Source of the DNA: Fagopyrum homotropicum | Taxonomy: Eukaryota; Streptophyta; Magnoliopsida; Caryophyllales; Polygonaceae | NCBI GenBank assembly: GCA_033239125.1 | Contig: BSWB01000004.1 | Location: 137,466,426 to 137,530,425, forward strand | DNA length: 64,000 bases | Reading direction: 5' to 3' | Shown here: in pieces, positions 55,797 to 64,000 of the stretch | How the letters are laid out: each line of letters opens with the position of its first letter | Position numbering within the stretch: position 1 is the stretch's first letter | The notes under the pieces: generated by a model | Databases searched by the model: none | Seen by the model: only the letters and a program-made list of their open reading frames with translations | What the model was told of the DNA's origin: nothing | Made by a program: the position numbers and the translations under genes

Positions 55797-58700
55797 TTAT
55801 GCCCACAAGGCATCATCGAGCTTCATAGCCCAATCTTTTCTCGTCCTTGATACCGTCTTCTCAAGAATGGCCTTGATCTCCCGGTTGGAGATCTCCACTT
55901 GGCCACTAGTTTGGGGATGGTAAGGTGTTGCCACCTTATGAGTCACCCCATACTTGGCCAAAAGTGCTCCAAAATTCCTATTGGTGAAATGCTTCCCTCC
56001 ATCGCTTATGATCACCCTAGGTGTTCCAAACCTAGGAAAGATCACTCGGTTCAAGAACCGCACCACAACCTTGGCATCATTTGTAGGAGAGGCGATTGCC
56101 TCCACCCATCTTGAAACATAGTCAACCGCCAATAGGATGTAGAGGTTGCCACATGAAGAGGGGAAAGGTCCCATGAAGTCCACACCCCACACATCAAATA
56201 TTTCCACCTCTTGTATGTTGTTCAAGGGCATCTCATTTCTCCTTGAGATGTTGCCCGTCCTTTGGCAAGCATCACAAGCTACCACAAAGCCTTGCACGTC
56301 CTTGAACAAACTTGGCCAAAAGAAGCCCGATTGTAGCACTTTCGCACATGTCTTGTGTGCACTAGCATGCCCTCCACATGGCAGGGAATGACAATGGCGG
56401 ATCACACTCTCCACCTCATCCTCCGGTATGCATCTTCTAAACATCCCATCCGGCCCTCTTTTGAACAAAAGTGGCTCGCTCCAATAGTAATGCCTCACAT
56501 CTTTGAAGAACTTCTTCCTTTGGGCATATGTCAAACCGGGAGGCACTTCCTCGCACACCAAGTAGTTAACAATGTCGGCATACCATGGTTCACTCCCTTT
56601 AGACACTTGGAACAAGCACTCCTCCACCATTTGCAATTGCTCATCCCGGAATGAGTCATCAATCGGGATGTCATCACTCTCAAGCTCTATCGGTGGGAGT
56701 CTACTAAGATGATCCGCCACGGAGTTCTCGGATCCCTTCTTGTCCCGGATTTCCAAGTCAAACTCTTGAAGAAGAAGGATCCACCGAATCAACCTAGGCT
56801 TGGCATCCTTCTTGGTAAGTAGGTAACGGATCGCAGCATGATCCGTATACACTATGACCTTCGCTCCAACAAGGTATGACCGAAACTTCTCAAAGGCATA
56901 CACCACCGCTAGCAACTCCTTCTCGGTAGTGGCATAGTTGAGTTGGGCATCATCTAGCGTCTTGCTAGCATAATAAATAGCATGAGTTTTCCCATCTTTC
57001 CTTTGCCCCAAAACAGCCCCAATGGCTACATCACTTGCATCACACATGATCTCAAACGGCAAGCTCCAATCCGGAGGTTGCATGATAGGTGCGGAGATCA
57101 AAGCGTTCTTCAACCTACAAAAAGCTTCAAGGCAATCTTTGGAGAAGACAAAATCAACATTCTTCATTAGTAGGTTAGTGAGAGGCTTAGAAATTTTAGA
57201 GAAATCTTGAATGAACCTCCGGTAAAAACCGGCATGCCCCAAAAAGCTCCTTACCCCTTTCACCGAGGTAGGTGGTGGCAACTTCTCTATTGTTTCAATT
57301 TTTGCCCTATCAACCTCAATGCCACGGTTAGACACCAAGTGTCCTAACACAATACCTTCACTTACCATGAAGTGGCATTTTTCCCAATTTAAGACAAGAT
57401 TTGTCTCCTCACATCTTTGTAATACTAAGGACAAGTTAGCCAAGCAATCATCGAAAGAAGAACCATAAACAGAGAAATCATCCATAAACACTTCCATGAT
57501 ATTTTCTATGTATTCCGAAAAGATAGCCATCATACACCTTTGGAAGGTGGCGGGTGCATTACACAACCCAAATGGCATTCTCCTATATGCAAAAGTACCC
57601 CATGGACATGTAAAGGTTGTTTTCTCTTGGTCATCGGGGTGGATAGGGATTTGGAAGAATCCACTATAGCCATCTAGGTAGCAAAAATGAGAGTGTTGAG
57701 CTAATCTCTCTAGCATTTGGTCAATGAAAGGAAGAGGGAAGTGATCTTTCCTAGAGGCCATGTTAAGCTTCCTATAGTCAATGCACATCCTCCATCCCGT
57801 AACCGTTCTAGTGGGGATTAGTTCATTGTTCTCATTGGTTACTACGGTCATCCCACCCTTCTTAGGTACTACATGAACGGGACTAACCCACTTACTATCC
57901 GAGATAGGGTAGATAATTCCCGCATCTAGCAACTTTATGATCTCCTTCTTAACTACCTCTTTCATTATAGGATTTAACCTTCTTTGATGTTCAATAGAGG
58001 GTTTATGATTATCTTCCATCATTATCCTATGCATGCACAAAGATGGCTTGATGCCAACAAGATCATCAATGGTGTATCCTATTGCCTTTCTATGCAGTTT
58101 CAATTCATTCAACAATCTATCAAGCTCATCATCATTCAAAGATGCATTCATAATCACTGGATAAGTAGAATTTGAACCAAGGAAAGCATACTTTAAATGA
58201 GAAGGAAGAGGTTTAAGATCAAGTTGAGGAGGACCTTTTTCGGTTGGAGATGATCCATACAATGTAGGTTGAGATGATTGCAAAGCCATGGAAGCCTCCT
58301 TGAAGTCCCTTGATGATTGCTCATACTCAAGTGGTTGATGCTGAAAAGACTCAGGGAAATCGGTCCAGGAAGAAAAATCGGCCGATTTTTCTTGCAGTGG
58401 GTCGATCTGAGTTTCTGTTTTGGCAAAACTGGCTGAAATTTCAGCACAAGTACAAAAATCGGCCGATTTTTGCCAGGCAGTCCGATTTTTCTGCCAGTTT
58501 CTCCCTTCTTCTAGCACTTCAAATCCCACACTTGGTAGCTCGTCCAATGCATTCAAGGACTTGATTACTTCATTGCTACTCTCCTCAACTCCTTCTTCCA
58601 TCAAGCTTGAGCTAAGAACTCTCTCAAGCGGATCCTTGAGCAAGATTGAGCTCACAACCTCTCTAGACTCCTCTTCCTCAACTATGTTGAACACATCTTC

Positions 58701-61079
58701 ATCAAGGGTTGGCCCTTTCATCATTGTTGATAGCTTGAACTTGATGTTCTCTTCTCCAATGTTGAAGGAGAGAGTCCCATTCTTGCAATCCACTAGACAT
58801 CCGGAAGTAGCTAGGAAATGTCTCCCCAAGATGATAGGAACCGGATAGTCCGCCGGGATGTCTAAAACAACGAAGTCTATGGGCACATAGAACTTCCCTA
58901 ATTGCACCGGGATGTCTTCCAAGATCCCAACCGGATGAGTGATTGAGCGGTCCGCCATGTAAAGAGTCATCTTGACCGGCTTTGGCTCTCCTAGCCCAAC
59001 CTTGTTGCAAAGTGCAAGCGGGATGATGCTTACACTTGCCCCAAGATCACATAGGGCATCATACTTCACTTCTCCTACTCCGATTGGCACACAAAAGGAT
59101 CCCGGATCCCTTAGCTTAGGAGGCATCTCCTCTTTCATTGTTTGAATCAACTCCGAGGATCTCTTAGTCATCCTTATCTCACCATACTCCTCCAACTTCC
59201 TTTTGTTGGAGAGTATTTCCTTCAAGAACTTGCCATACGCCGGCATACCTAAGATAGCATCCATGAACGGAATGTTAATATGCAATTTAGACATAAGTTC
59301 AAGGAATTTACCAAAGTGATTGTCCAAGCGAGCTCTTGCTCGTGATTGAGGGAACGGTAGTGGTGGCTTGTATGGAGGCGGTGCCACACATCTTGGCTCT
59401 ACATCCTTGCTCTTGCCTCCATCTCCTTGTGAAGTCTCTTCTTCATTCACCACTTGCTTCCCTTTAGCATTCTCCTTAGGCAAAGGATCCTTCATGCTTA
59501 ACCCACTTCTTGTTGTGATGGCCAACACTTGTCCCTTTGGGTTTTCTTCGGTCCTTCCGGGAAGCTTCCCCGGATCTCTATGTTCTTCACCCGCCTTTTG
59601 GAACACTTGTGCTTCCAACACTTTTTGAGCTTTGGAAATGGAAGTCACCGTGCTCTCAAGACCGCTCAACCTTCCTAGCAATTGCTCAAACATCATTTCC
59701 GTTCTATCCTTTGGCGGTTGAGTGAATCCGGGTGGAGGTTCTTGTGAAGCTCTTGGTGGTGGAGTTGTGCTTGTAGAAGCGGGAGGGTTCAAGGCTCCAT
59801 CCGGGTTAGAGTAAGAAAACCCGGGATGGTTATGGTTGGGCCGGTAATTGTTGAATTGCCGGTTGTTGTTGAAGTTCCTTGGGCCTTGGTAGTTGTTGTA
59901 GTTGCCCCTTCCCATATAGTTCACATCCTCCTCCTTGGAAGATAGGTTGGCTTGGGGAAGCACTTGAGGGGTTGCTTGGTTCTTCAAAGTTGTAGCACAC
60001 AACTCCCTCAAGGATTTCAACTCATTGTTGATGGCGTCGAGCTTGAAGTTGCTCATGGTGACCTCACTCACCTCATATGCTCCCGCCTTTCTCCCTTCAC
60101 TCTTCCTATGGGAGTACTTCTCAATCACTAGAGCTTGCTTCTCCACAAACTCCCAAGCATCATCTACATGCTTCTCCATGAAAGTCCCACCGGAAAGGGA
60201 TTGAAGCTTGAATTGGCTATCTTCATCAAGTCCTTTGAAGTAGATCTCCAATAGCTCAATTTTTGGTATGCCATGGTGTAGACAATCTAGGAGAAGGTCT
60301 TTGAATCTCTCCCAAGACTTGAACAAACTCTCTCTATCCTTCATCACGAAGGCATTGATCTTCCCTCTTAATTCGGTAGTCTTGGAAGGTGGGAAGAGCT
60401 TAGTCAAAAACTCGGTTGTCATTTCCTCCCAAGTACCAACTCGCCCTTGCGGAATAGATTGATACCAAGCTAAGGCCTTGTCCTTAAGAGAGAAGGAGAA
60501 AGCCCTTAGCTTATGGTTGTTGCTCTCCAATCTCGGCGGTCTAAGAGTCTCCATCAAAATCTCGTAGTTCATCAAATGTTGATGAGGAGACTCTCCTTCC
60601 ATCCCTCCAAATTGATTATGCCGGATCATTTGTAGAACTTGAGGGCGGAGCTCGTAATCATGGGCTGCGGGATCTCCTAAGTTCACACCCGGGCGGTGTG
60701 CTCTTTGTGCCGGATCCATACGTTGCCCCAATGTTTGTGGCTCATCCATAGCAATGGGCACAACCCTAACGTTCACCGCCGGCTGCGGTTGTGGTGGAGG
60801 TGGAGGAGGTTGTTGACGGTTAAGCTCCCTTTGCACAAGTGCTTGCCTAATCTCCTCAATCTCCCTCCTAGTTGCCTCTTGCCTCTCATTGGCAAGTCTC
60901 CTTTCTTCCTCCAAGAGCTCATCTCTTAGCCTTATTTGCTCTAAGGCTTCATCCAACTCAGCTTGGAGGTTCCTACCGGCCATCTCTTTCTCTTTTCGAA
61001 TGCTCTTGGATCTAGATCTAAGGGTTTTCTCTGGTTCGGGATCGAATGGAGCTAAATCCTTGCCACGAGATCTTCGCAT
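55797..61079 (-). CDS. Athila B gag-protease-RT-RNase H-integrase polyprotein, nearly intact
   Basis: The start is set at 61079 (MRRSRGKDLAPFDPEPEKT), matching the gag start of A; an ATG 14 codons further up is in frame but not conserved. 1,760 codons. Gag has ALAWYQSIPQGRVGTWEEM and CLHHGIPKIELLEIYFKGLD, with an Asn-rich tail. The protease site CDLGASVSIIP lies near 59050. A variable linker (about 58500-58200) has repeated KSADF peptides. RT has YLDGYSGFFQIP and VFMDDFSVYG (near 57480); RNase H has MCDASDVAIGAV and YTDHAAIRYLL. The integrase zinc site has HCH...CDACQR (56395-56270), and its catalytic Asp, Asp and Glu lie in GVDFMGPF, ISDGGKHF and SGQVEIS. The TAA at 55797 cuts off the last ~160 codons. 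Other domains look intact. Confidence 0.93.
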   Translation of the reverse strand: MRRSRGKDLAPFDPEPEKTLRSRSKSIRKEKEMAGRNLQAELDEALEQIRLRDELLEEERRLANERQEATRREIEEIRQALVQRELNRQQPPPPPPQPQPAVNVRVVPIAMDEPQTLGQRMDPAQRAHRPGVNLGDPAAHDYELRPQVLQMIRHNQFGGMEGESPHQHLMNYEILMETLRPPRLESNNHKLRAFSFSLKDKALAWYQSIPQGRVGTWEEMTTEFLTKLFPPSKTTELRGKINAFVMKDRESLFKSWERFKDLLLDCLHHGIPKIELLEIYFKGLDEDSQFKLQSLSGGTFMEKHVDDAWEFVEKQALVIEKYSHRKSEGRKAGAYEVSEVTMSNFKLDAINNELKSLRELCATTLKNQATPQVLPQANLSSKEEDVNYMGRGNYNNYQGPRNFNNNRQFNNYRPNHNHPGFSYSNPDGALNPPASTSTTPPPRASQEPPPGFTQPPKDRTEMMFEQLLGRLSGLESTVTSISKAQKVLEAQVFQKAGEEHRDPGKLPGRTEENPKGQVLAITTRSGLSMKDPLPKENAKGKQVVNEEETSQGDGGKSKDVEPRCVAPPPYKPPLPFPQSRARARLDNHFGKFLELMSKLHINIPFMDAILGMPAYGKFLKEILSNKRKLEEYGEIRMTKRSSELIQTMKEEMPPKLRDPGSFCVPIGVGEVKYDALCDLGASVSIIPLALCNKVGLGEPKPVKMTLYMADRSITHPVGILEDIPVQLGKFYVPIDFVVLDIPADYPVPIILGRHFLATSGCLVDCKNGTLSFNIGEENIKFKLSTMMKGPTLDEDVFNIVEEEESREVVSSILLKDPLERVLSSSLMEEGVEESSNEVIKSLNALDELPSVGFEVLEEGRNWQKNRTAWQKSADFCTCAEISASFAKTETQIDPLQEKSADFSSWTDFPESFQHQPLEYEQSSRDFKEASMALQSSQPTLYGSSPTEKGPPQLDLKPLPSHLKYAFLGSNSTYPVIMNASLNDDELDRLLNELKLHRKAIGYTIDDLVGIKPSLCMHRIMMEDNHKPSIEHQRRLNPIMKEVVKKEIIKLLDAGIIYPISDSKWVSPVHVVPKKGGMTVVTNENNELIPTRTVTGWRMCIDYRKLNMASRKDHFPLPFIDQMLERLAQHSHFCYLDGYSGFFQIPIHPDDQEKTTFTCPWGTFAYRRMPFGLCNAPATFQRCMMAIFSEYIENIMEVFMDDFSVYGSSFDDCLANLSLVLQRCEETNLVLNWEKCHFMVSEGIVLGHLVSNRGIEVDRAKIETIEKLPPPTSVKGVRSFLGHAGFYRRFIQDFSKISKPLTNLLMKNVDFVFSKDCLEAFCRLKNALISAPIMQPPDWSLPFEIMCDASDVAIGAVLGQRKDGKTHAIYYASKTLDDAQLNYATTEKELLAVVYAFEKFRSYLVGAKVIVYTDHAAIRYLLTKKDAKPRLIRWILLLQEFDLEIRDKKGSENSVADHLSRLPPIELESDDIPIDDSFRDEQLQMVEECLFQVSKGSEPWYADIVNYLVCEEVPPGLTYAQRKKFFKDVRHYYWSEPLLFKRGPDGMFRRCIPEDEVESVIRHCHSLPCGGHASAHKTCAKVLQSGFFWPSLFKDVQGFVVACDACQRTGNISRRNEMPLNNIQEVEIFDVWGVDFMGPFPSSCGNLYILLAVDYVSRWVEAIASPTNDAKVVVRFLNRVIFPRFGTPRVIISDGGKHFTNRNFGALLAKYGVTHKVATPYHPQTSGQVEISNREIKAILEKTVSRTRKDWAMKLDDALWA

Positions 61080-61196
61080 ACACCTAAAGAGTAAGAGATG
61101 TCCTGAAAAGCAAAGACACACACCAAAGAGAGATCAAAAGCAACAAGAAAGATCTACACTACAAACAATCACAAATTAGACTCAATCTAGACCTAG

Positions 61197-61214
61197 TCCC
61201 CGGCAACGGCGCCA
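61197..61214 (-). other. Primer-binding site of B (tRNA-Asp, exact)
   Basis: On + TCCCCGGCAACGGCGCCA is identical to the 3' end of plant tRNA-Asp(GTC) with CCA as I know it. It is separated by 6 nt from the 5' LTR at 61221. Confidence 0.9.
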
Positions 61215-61220
61215 AAAACT

Positions 61221-63038
61221 TGTTACGTCTAGGAATAGATGTGCACGCAATAAGTCTTAAATTTATACTCGTTATAATTATCCTAACTCCTAGCGAACCC
61301 GCAGTGTACGGGACGTTTGTAGAAAGGTAAGTATTCCGAGGTCGAACACAAAGACTAAGGTGAAATCGAGTCAAGTAATGATCAAAAATAGTGTAAATCT
61401 AGACTAAGATAAGGTGAGGAACAAAGAAAATGGAAAACACAATGTTTTTGTTGGTTTTTGTGATGATTAAACAAAGATCACAAGTCAAGCAAAGTAATAA
61501 AACAACTAACAAAGTAGGCTAGCAAATTAGTAAGTAACACAAAACACAAGTATAAGATCAAGAGAGAAAAGTAGATTCTAGAGGTCAAGATTTCCGGTTA
61601 TGGCATTGGATTCAAGGTTCTAAAGATTCTAAGGACTAAGCTGCGGTGTTGGGAAAGAATGTTCTCTAATGGAAGCAATTACCGGGTAGGTCTCTCACTT
61701 CACTAATCCCGTATCAAACTCCTATTACCGGGTAAGTCTCTAGGGGTTAGAGTAAGGAATTCCACACAAACTAGATACTACTTAAGGGTAACCCTCTCCT
61801 TACCGGGTAAGTCTCGGAATAGGGAAATCTCAAGCAATAATCCTAGCACACTCAATCCAATAGCGGCTTATGAGGCTCACTACTACCTAACATTCATCAT
61901 CTTAGGTATCTAAGATCGGAAATCATCGGGTAGATCTCTTCCCTCACTTAGGTTGGTAGCATTAGGTGATTCTAAGCTAAATTAAGCTTAATAAACACTA
62001 GGATTTAAACAACCAAGGACCCCAACATGCAGATTCATCAATCAAAGAGCAACAGAGAAGAAAAATCGGGTGGATCATACAAAAAATCGGACGATCTAGA
62101 TGAAGAACAGGTCGATTTTTGTCTCTGAAATGGGTTTCGTGCATACAAATCATCCTAAACTAACATATATAGTCCATCCTATCATCACCCAAGCCATAAC
62201 CATCAATCCATCACTCTAAAATCACAAGAAACTAGCCAATAATATGCATATCAAGATCCGAAATCATCAAACAAGCATACATGGTGTTCATAGATGAGTA
62301 ATGAAAGATGAGTAAGCAAAATCAATAAATCTCAGCCAAATCTAAGTTGTAGAAAGACTTACAAACTCTAAAATGAAGATTCAAAACGTTCTTAACAATC
62401 CTTGCAATTAGTTCTTCAATCCGAGTCTACAAAATCACTCAAAATCACTCTTAGAATGGTCTTCTTGTTCTTCCTTCAATCCTTGGGAGCTTTTCTTCTT
62501 CTCCAATCTTCCTCCAAGATCCAATGAGCTGTCAATGAGAGTGTGGGAGAGGAGAGATGCTCAGCAACCACCTGAGGGACCACTTATATTCTCCACCAAG
62601 AGCAAGGACGGGCAAGAGATCGTGGGACACGTGGCTTTAAGCTGTCAAAGGCCTAAAAATCGACCCAGAGCAATAAATCGGCCGATTTAGCTGCTTGCTG
62701 GTCCGATTTTCTTCAGCAGAAACTTGTTATGCTCGTTTAGCCATGAGTTGATCCATTGCTTGCACCAATAGTGGTCTTTGTGTCCTTTGTTGCTCCAATT
62801 ATGCTCCTCCAAAGCTTTGGATGTGTACCATCATGAGGCTTGGCCCTCAAATGTATCGATTAACGTCCAATAGATCCCCGAATTACCTACAAAACCGATA
62901 AAAGCTAGTGTAGACGTCTTTTCTAGAAATGTGCGTGAATTGAGCGAAGACGTCATGAATCAATGCCAAAACTTGTACGAATGAATGAGAAATCTATCTA
63001 AGTGACTACCTAATCCTAAGTCATAAATCTTGTTATCA
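61221..63038 (-). repeat. 5' LTR of Athila B
   Basis: 1,818 bp, identical in length to 51689-53506 and differing at about nine sites. AAAATCGG words at 62062-62126 and 62656-62718. Bounded on the right by gtatg (63039-63043). Confidence 0.95.
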
Positions 63039-64000
63039 GTATGCGAAAAAACGAGGATGCGAACCCACAGTGTACGGGTCAATCGTAGTAAAAAGCAAGA
63101 ATTCCGGGGTGTCGATCTCAGGGACTTAGGTGAAACCTAAGCAAGTATAGGCAGTCTATGTAATTACTAACCACAAAAGTGATTAAAGCAATCAAAGATG
63201 ATAAAAATTCAATTAAGGAAAATATGCAATTCTAGGGATTAAAGCATCTAGTTGTGGTTCCAACTCAAGATCTAAAGATAAGCGGACAAAGCTGAGATTT
63301 TGCAAAGGGAAGGTGTTACTAAAGTGGAATAGATCACCGGGTAAGTCTCACTACTCACTAATCTCAAACCGTAACTCCTATTACCGGGTAAGTCTTAAGG
63401 AATTAAGGAAAAGAACTATAACCTCAAACTAACACTCCAACTAAGGGAATAGAATCAACCTTTACCGGGTAAGTCTCAGGCTAACTCATAAAGATGAAAT
63501 GAAAGAACACTTAAACCTCAATAAAGGATAAACCTTTATTACCTACACTTATGATCGTGGGTAAACAAACAAAGGAATTACCGGGTAAGTCTCATCCTAA
63601 GCTTGCATTGAACCAGGAAAGGTGTAATAAGAATTGGATTTGGCAGACTCTAACACTTAACTCTCAGTTTCGGATCAGAAAGGTCACCTCGGTCAGACGA
63701 ATTCCACCCCGGCCGAGATGTTCATCGATTGAGCGAGATGCTCTAGGGTTAAGGATAAAGACTCGAGCTTTCAGGGTCCTATTGGAATTTAAGATTATTC
63801 TATCATTGTTTTTCCCACAACCTTCAGCCAATCACCCTAGAATCACACAAAGAAATTAGCCAATCATCATTATGAAAGCAATAATCAAATATAAGGGAAG
63901 AAGGTGAATAATTGAACACAAAAACCTTAAGAACAAGGCTTCAATAACTGAATCAATTATCAAACAAACAAGCGTTCCTTGGATCACAATCCAATAAGAC
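63039..64000 (-). repeat. 5' LTR of Athila A, resumed after B, cut by the window end
   Basis: Continues the A LTR from the duplicated gtatg and matches 42167-43130 with around 27 differences per kb. It carries three exact TACCGGGTAAGTCT motifs and the ACCTCGGTC / CCGGCCGAG words at 63683-63720. About 450 bp remain outside the window. Confidence 0.92.

Larger units (their letters stand above)
51689..63038 (-). mobile_element. Athila-type element B (Ty3/gypsy), young, nested in A
   Basis: 11,350 bp with two 1,818-bp LTRs (51689-53506 and 61221-63038), TGTTACG...TTATCA, target duplication gtatg at 51684-51688 and 63039-63043. By eye the LTRs differ at about nine positions, all transitions, near 0.5%. 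It has an exact tRNA-Asp PBS and a polypurine tract like A's. Gag-pol is one frame broken by a single stop. There is no env-like ORF in its 1.8 kb 3' region. Confidence 0.96.
42118..64000 (-). mobile_element. Athila-type element A (Ty3/gypsy), integrase-less, interrupted by element B, runs off the window
   Basis: Minus orientation. 3' LTR 42118-43581; internal part to 51635; PBS 51612-51629; 5' LTR 51636-51688 continuing at 63039-64000 after the B insertion, its last ~450 bp outside the window. Gag, protease, RT and RNase H are recognisable but broken. Integrase is absent, and a separate ORF stands in the env position. Comparable LTR parts differ at about 3% by eye. It lies inside the 3' LTR of D. 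Confidence 0.92.

Overview
This window is eudicot plant nuclear DNA. It has two spliced, ordinary-looking plant genes (a class-3 lipase and an actin-depolymerizing factor) in a 5 kb island between 18.7 and 23.4 kb. Almost everything else is transposable-element sequence of plant types: Athila and chromovirus Ty3/gypsy, Copia, L1-like LINE, Helitron, MULE, hAT, CACTA and foldback elements. I cannot name the species. All comparisons below were made by eye.

Left arm (1-18.7 kb): the 3' end of an Athila element (1-2975) interrupts a decayed LINE (2976-5994). A long LTR of chromovirus type (5995-8678) follows, then an unassigned stretch, a CACTA end (to 9723), a gypsy gag-protease relic (9724-12235, minus strand) carrying a 0.94 kb foldback element, a solo chromovirus LTR with a perfect 5-bp target duplication (12865-14540), and a non-autonomous MULE with a perfect 9-bp duplication (16397-17428).

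Gene island: a five-exon class-3 lipase on + (coding 18752-22061, 459 aa) and a three-exon ADF/cofilin on - (coding 22562-23267, 137 aa) point toward each other, with 500 bp between their stop codons. A 260-bp hAT MITE with an 8-bp duplication lies beyond.

Middle (24.7-34.9 kb): a decayed MULE that carried an OTU-type domain (minus strand) is split by a 3.76 kb deleted Copia element (25336-29095, TSD gatca). Next to it is a decayed Helitron (minus strand, 3' end CTAG at 30291).

Right arm (34.9-64 kb): a three-deep nest. Chromovirus D (+, from 34920) has its 3' LTR broken at 42117 by Athila element A (-, 42118 to beyond 64000). The 5' LTR of A is broken at 51688 by Athila element B (-, 51689-63038, TSD gtatg). 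LTR divergence rises with depth: about 0.5% for B, about 3% for A, about 8% for D. B has a nearly intact 1,760-codon gag-pol cut by one stop late in integrase. A has no integrase and carries a separate ORF in the env position.

The most unusual signal is that each LTR family here carries its own short, CpG-containing inverted-repeat word, used many times in LTRs, in untranslated internal DNA and, in A and B, in polyprotein linkers: ACCTCG-nn-CGAGGT in A and its relative C, AAAATCGGCCGATTTT in B, CCGC-CCCT-GCGG in D. A and B also share a fourfold LTR motif (GAGACTTACCCGGTA), a stem-loop with compensatory changes beside the polypurine tract, and a conserved block after pol.
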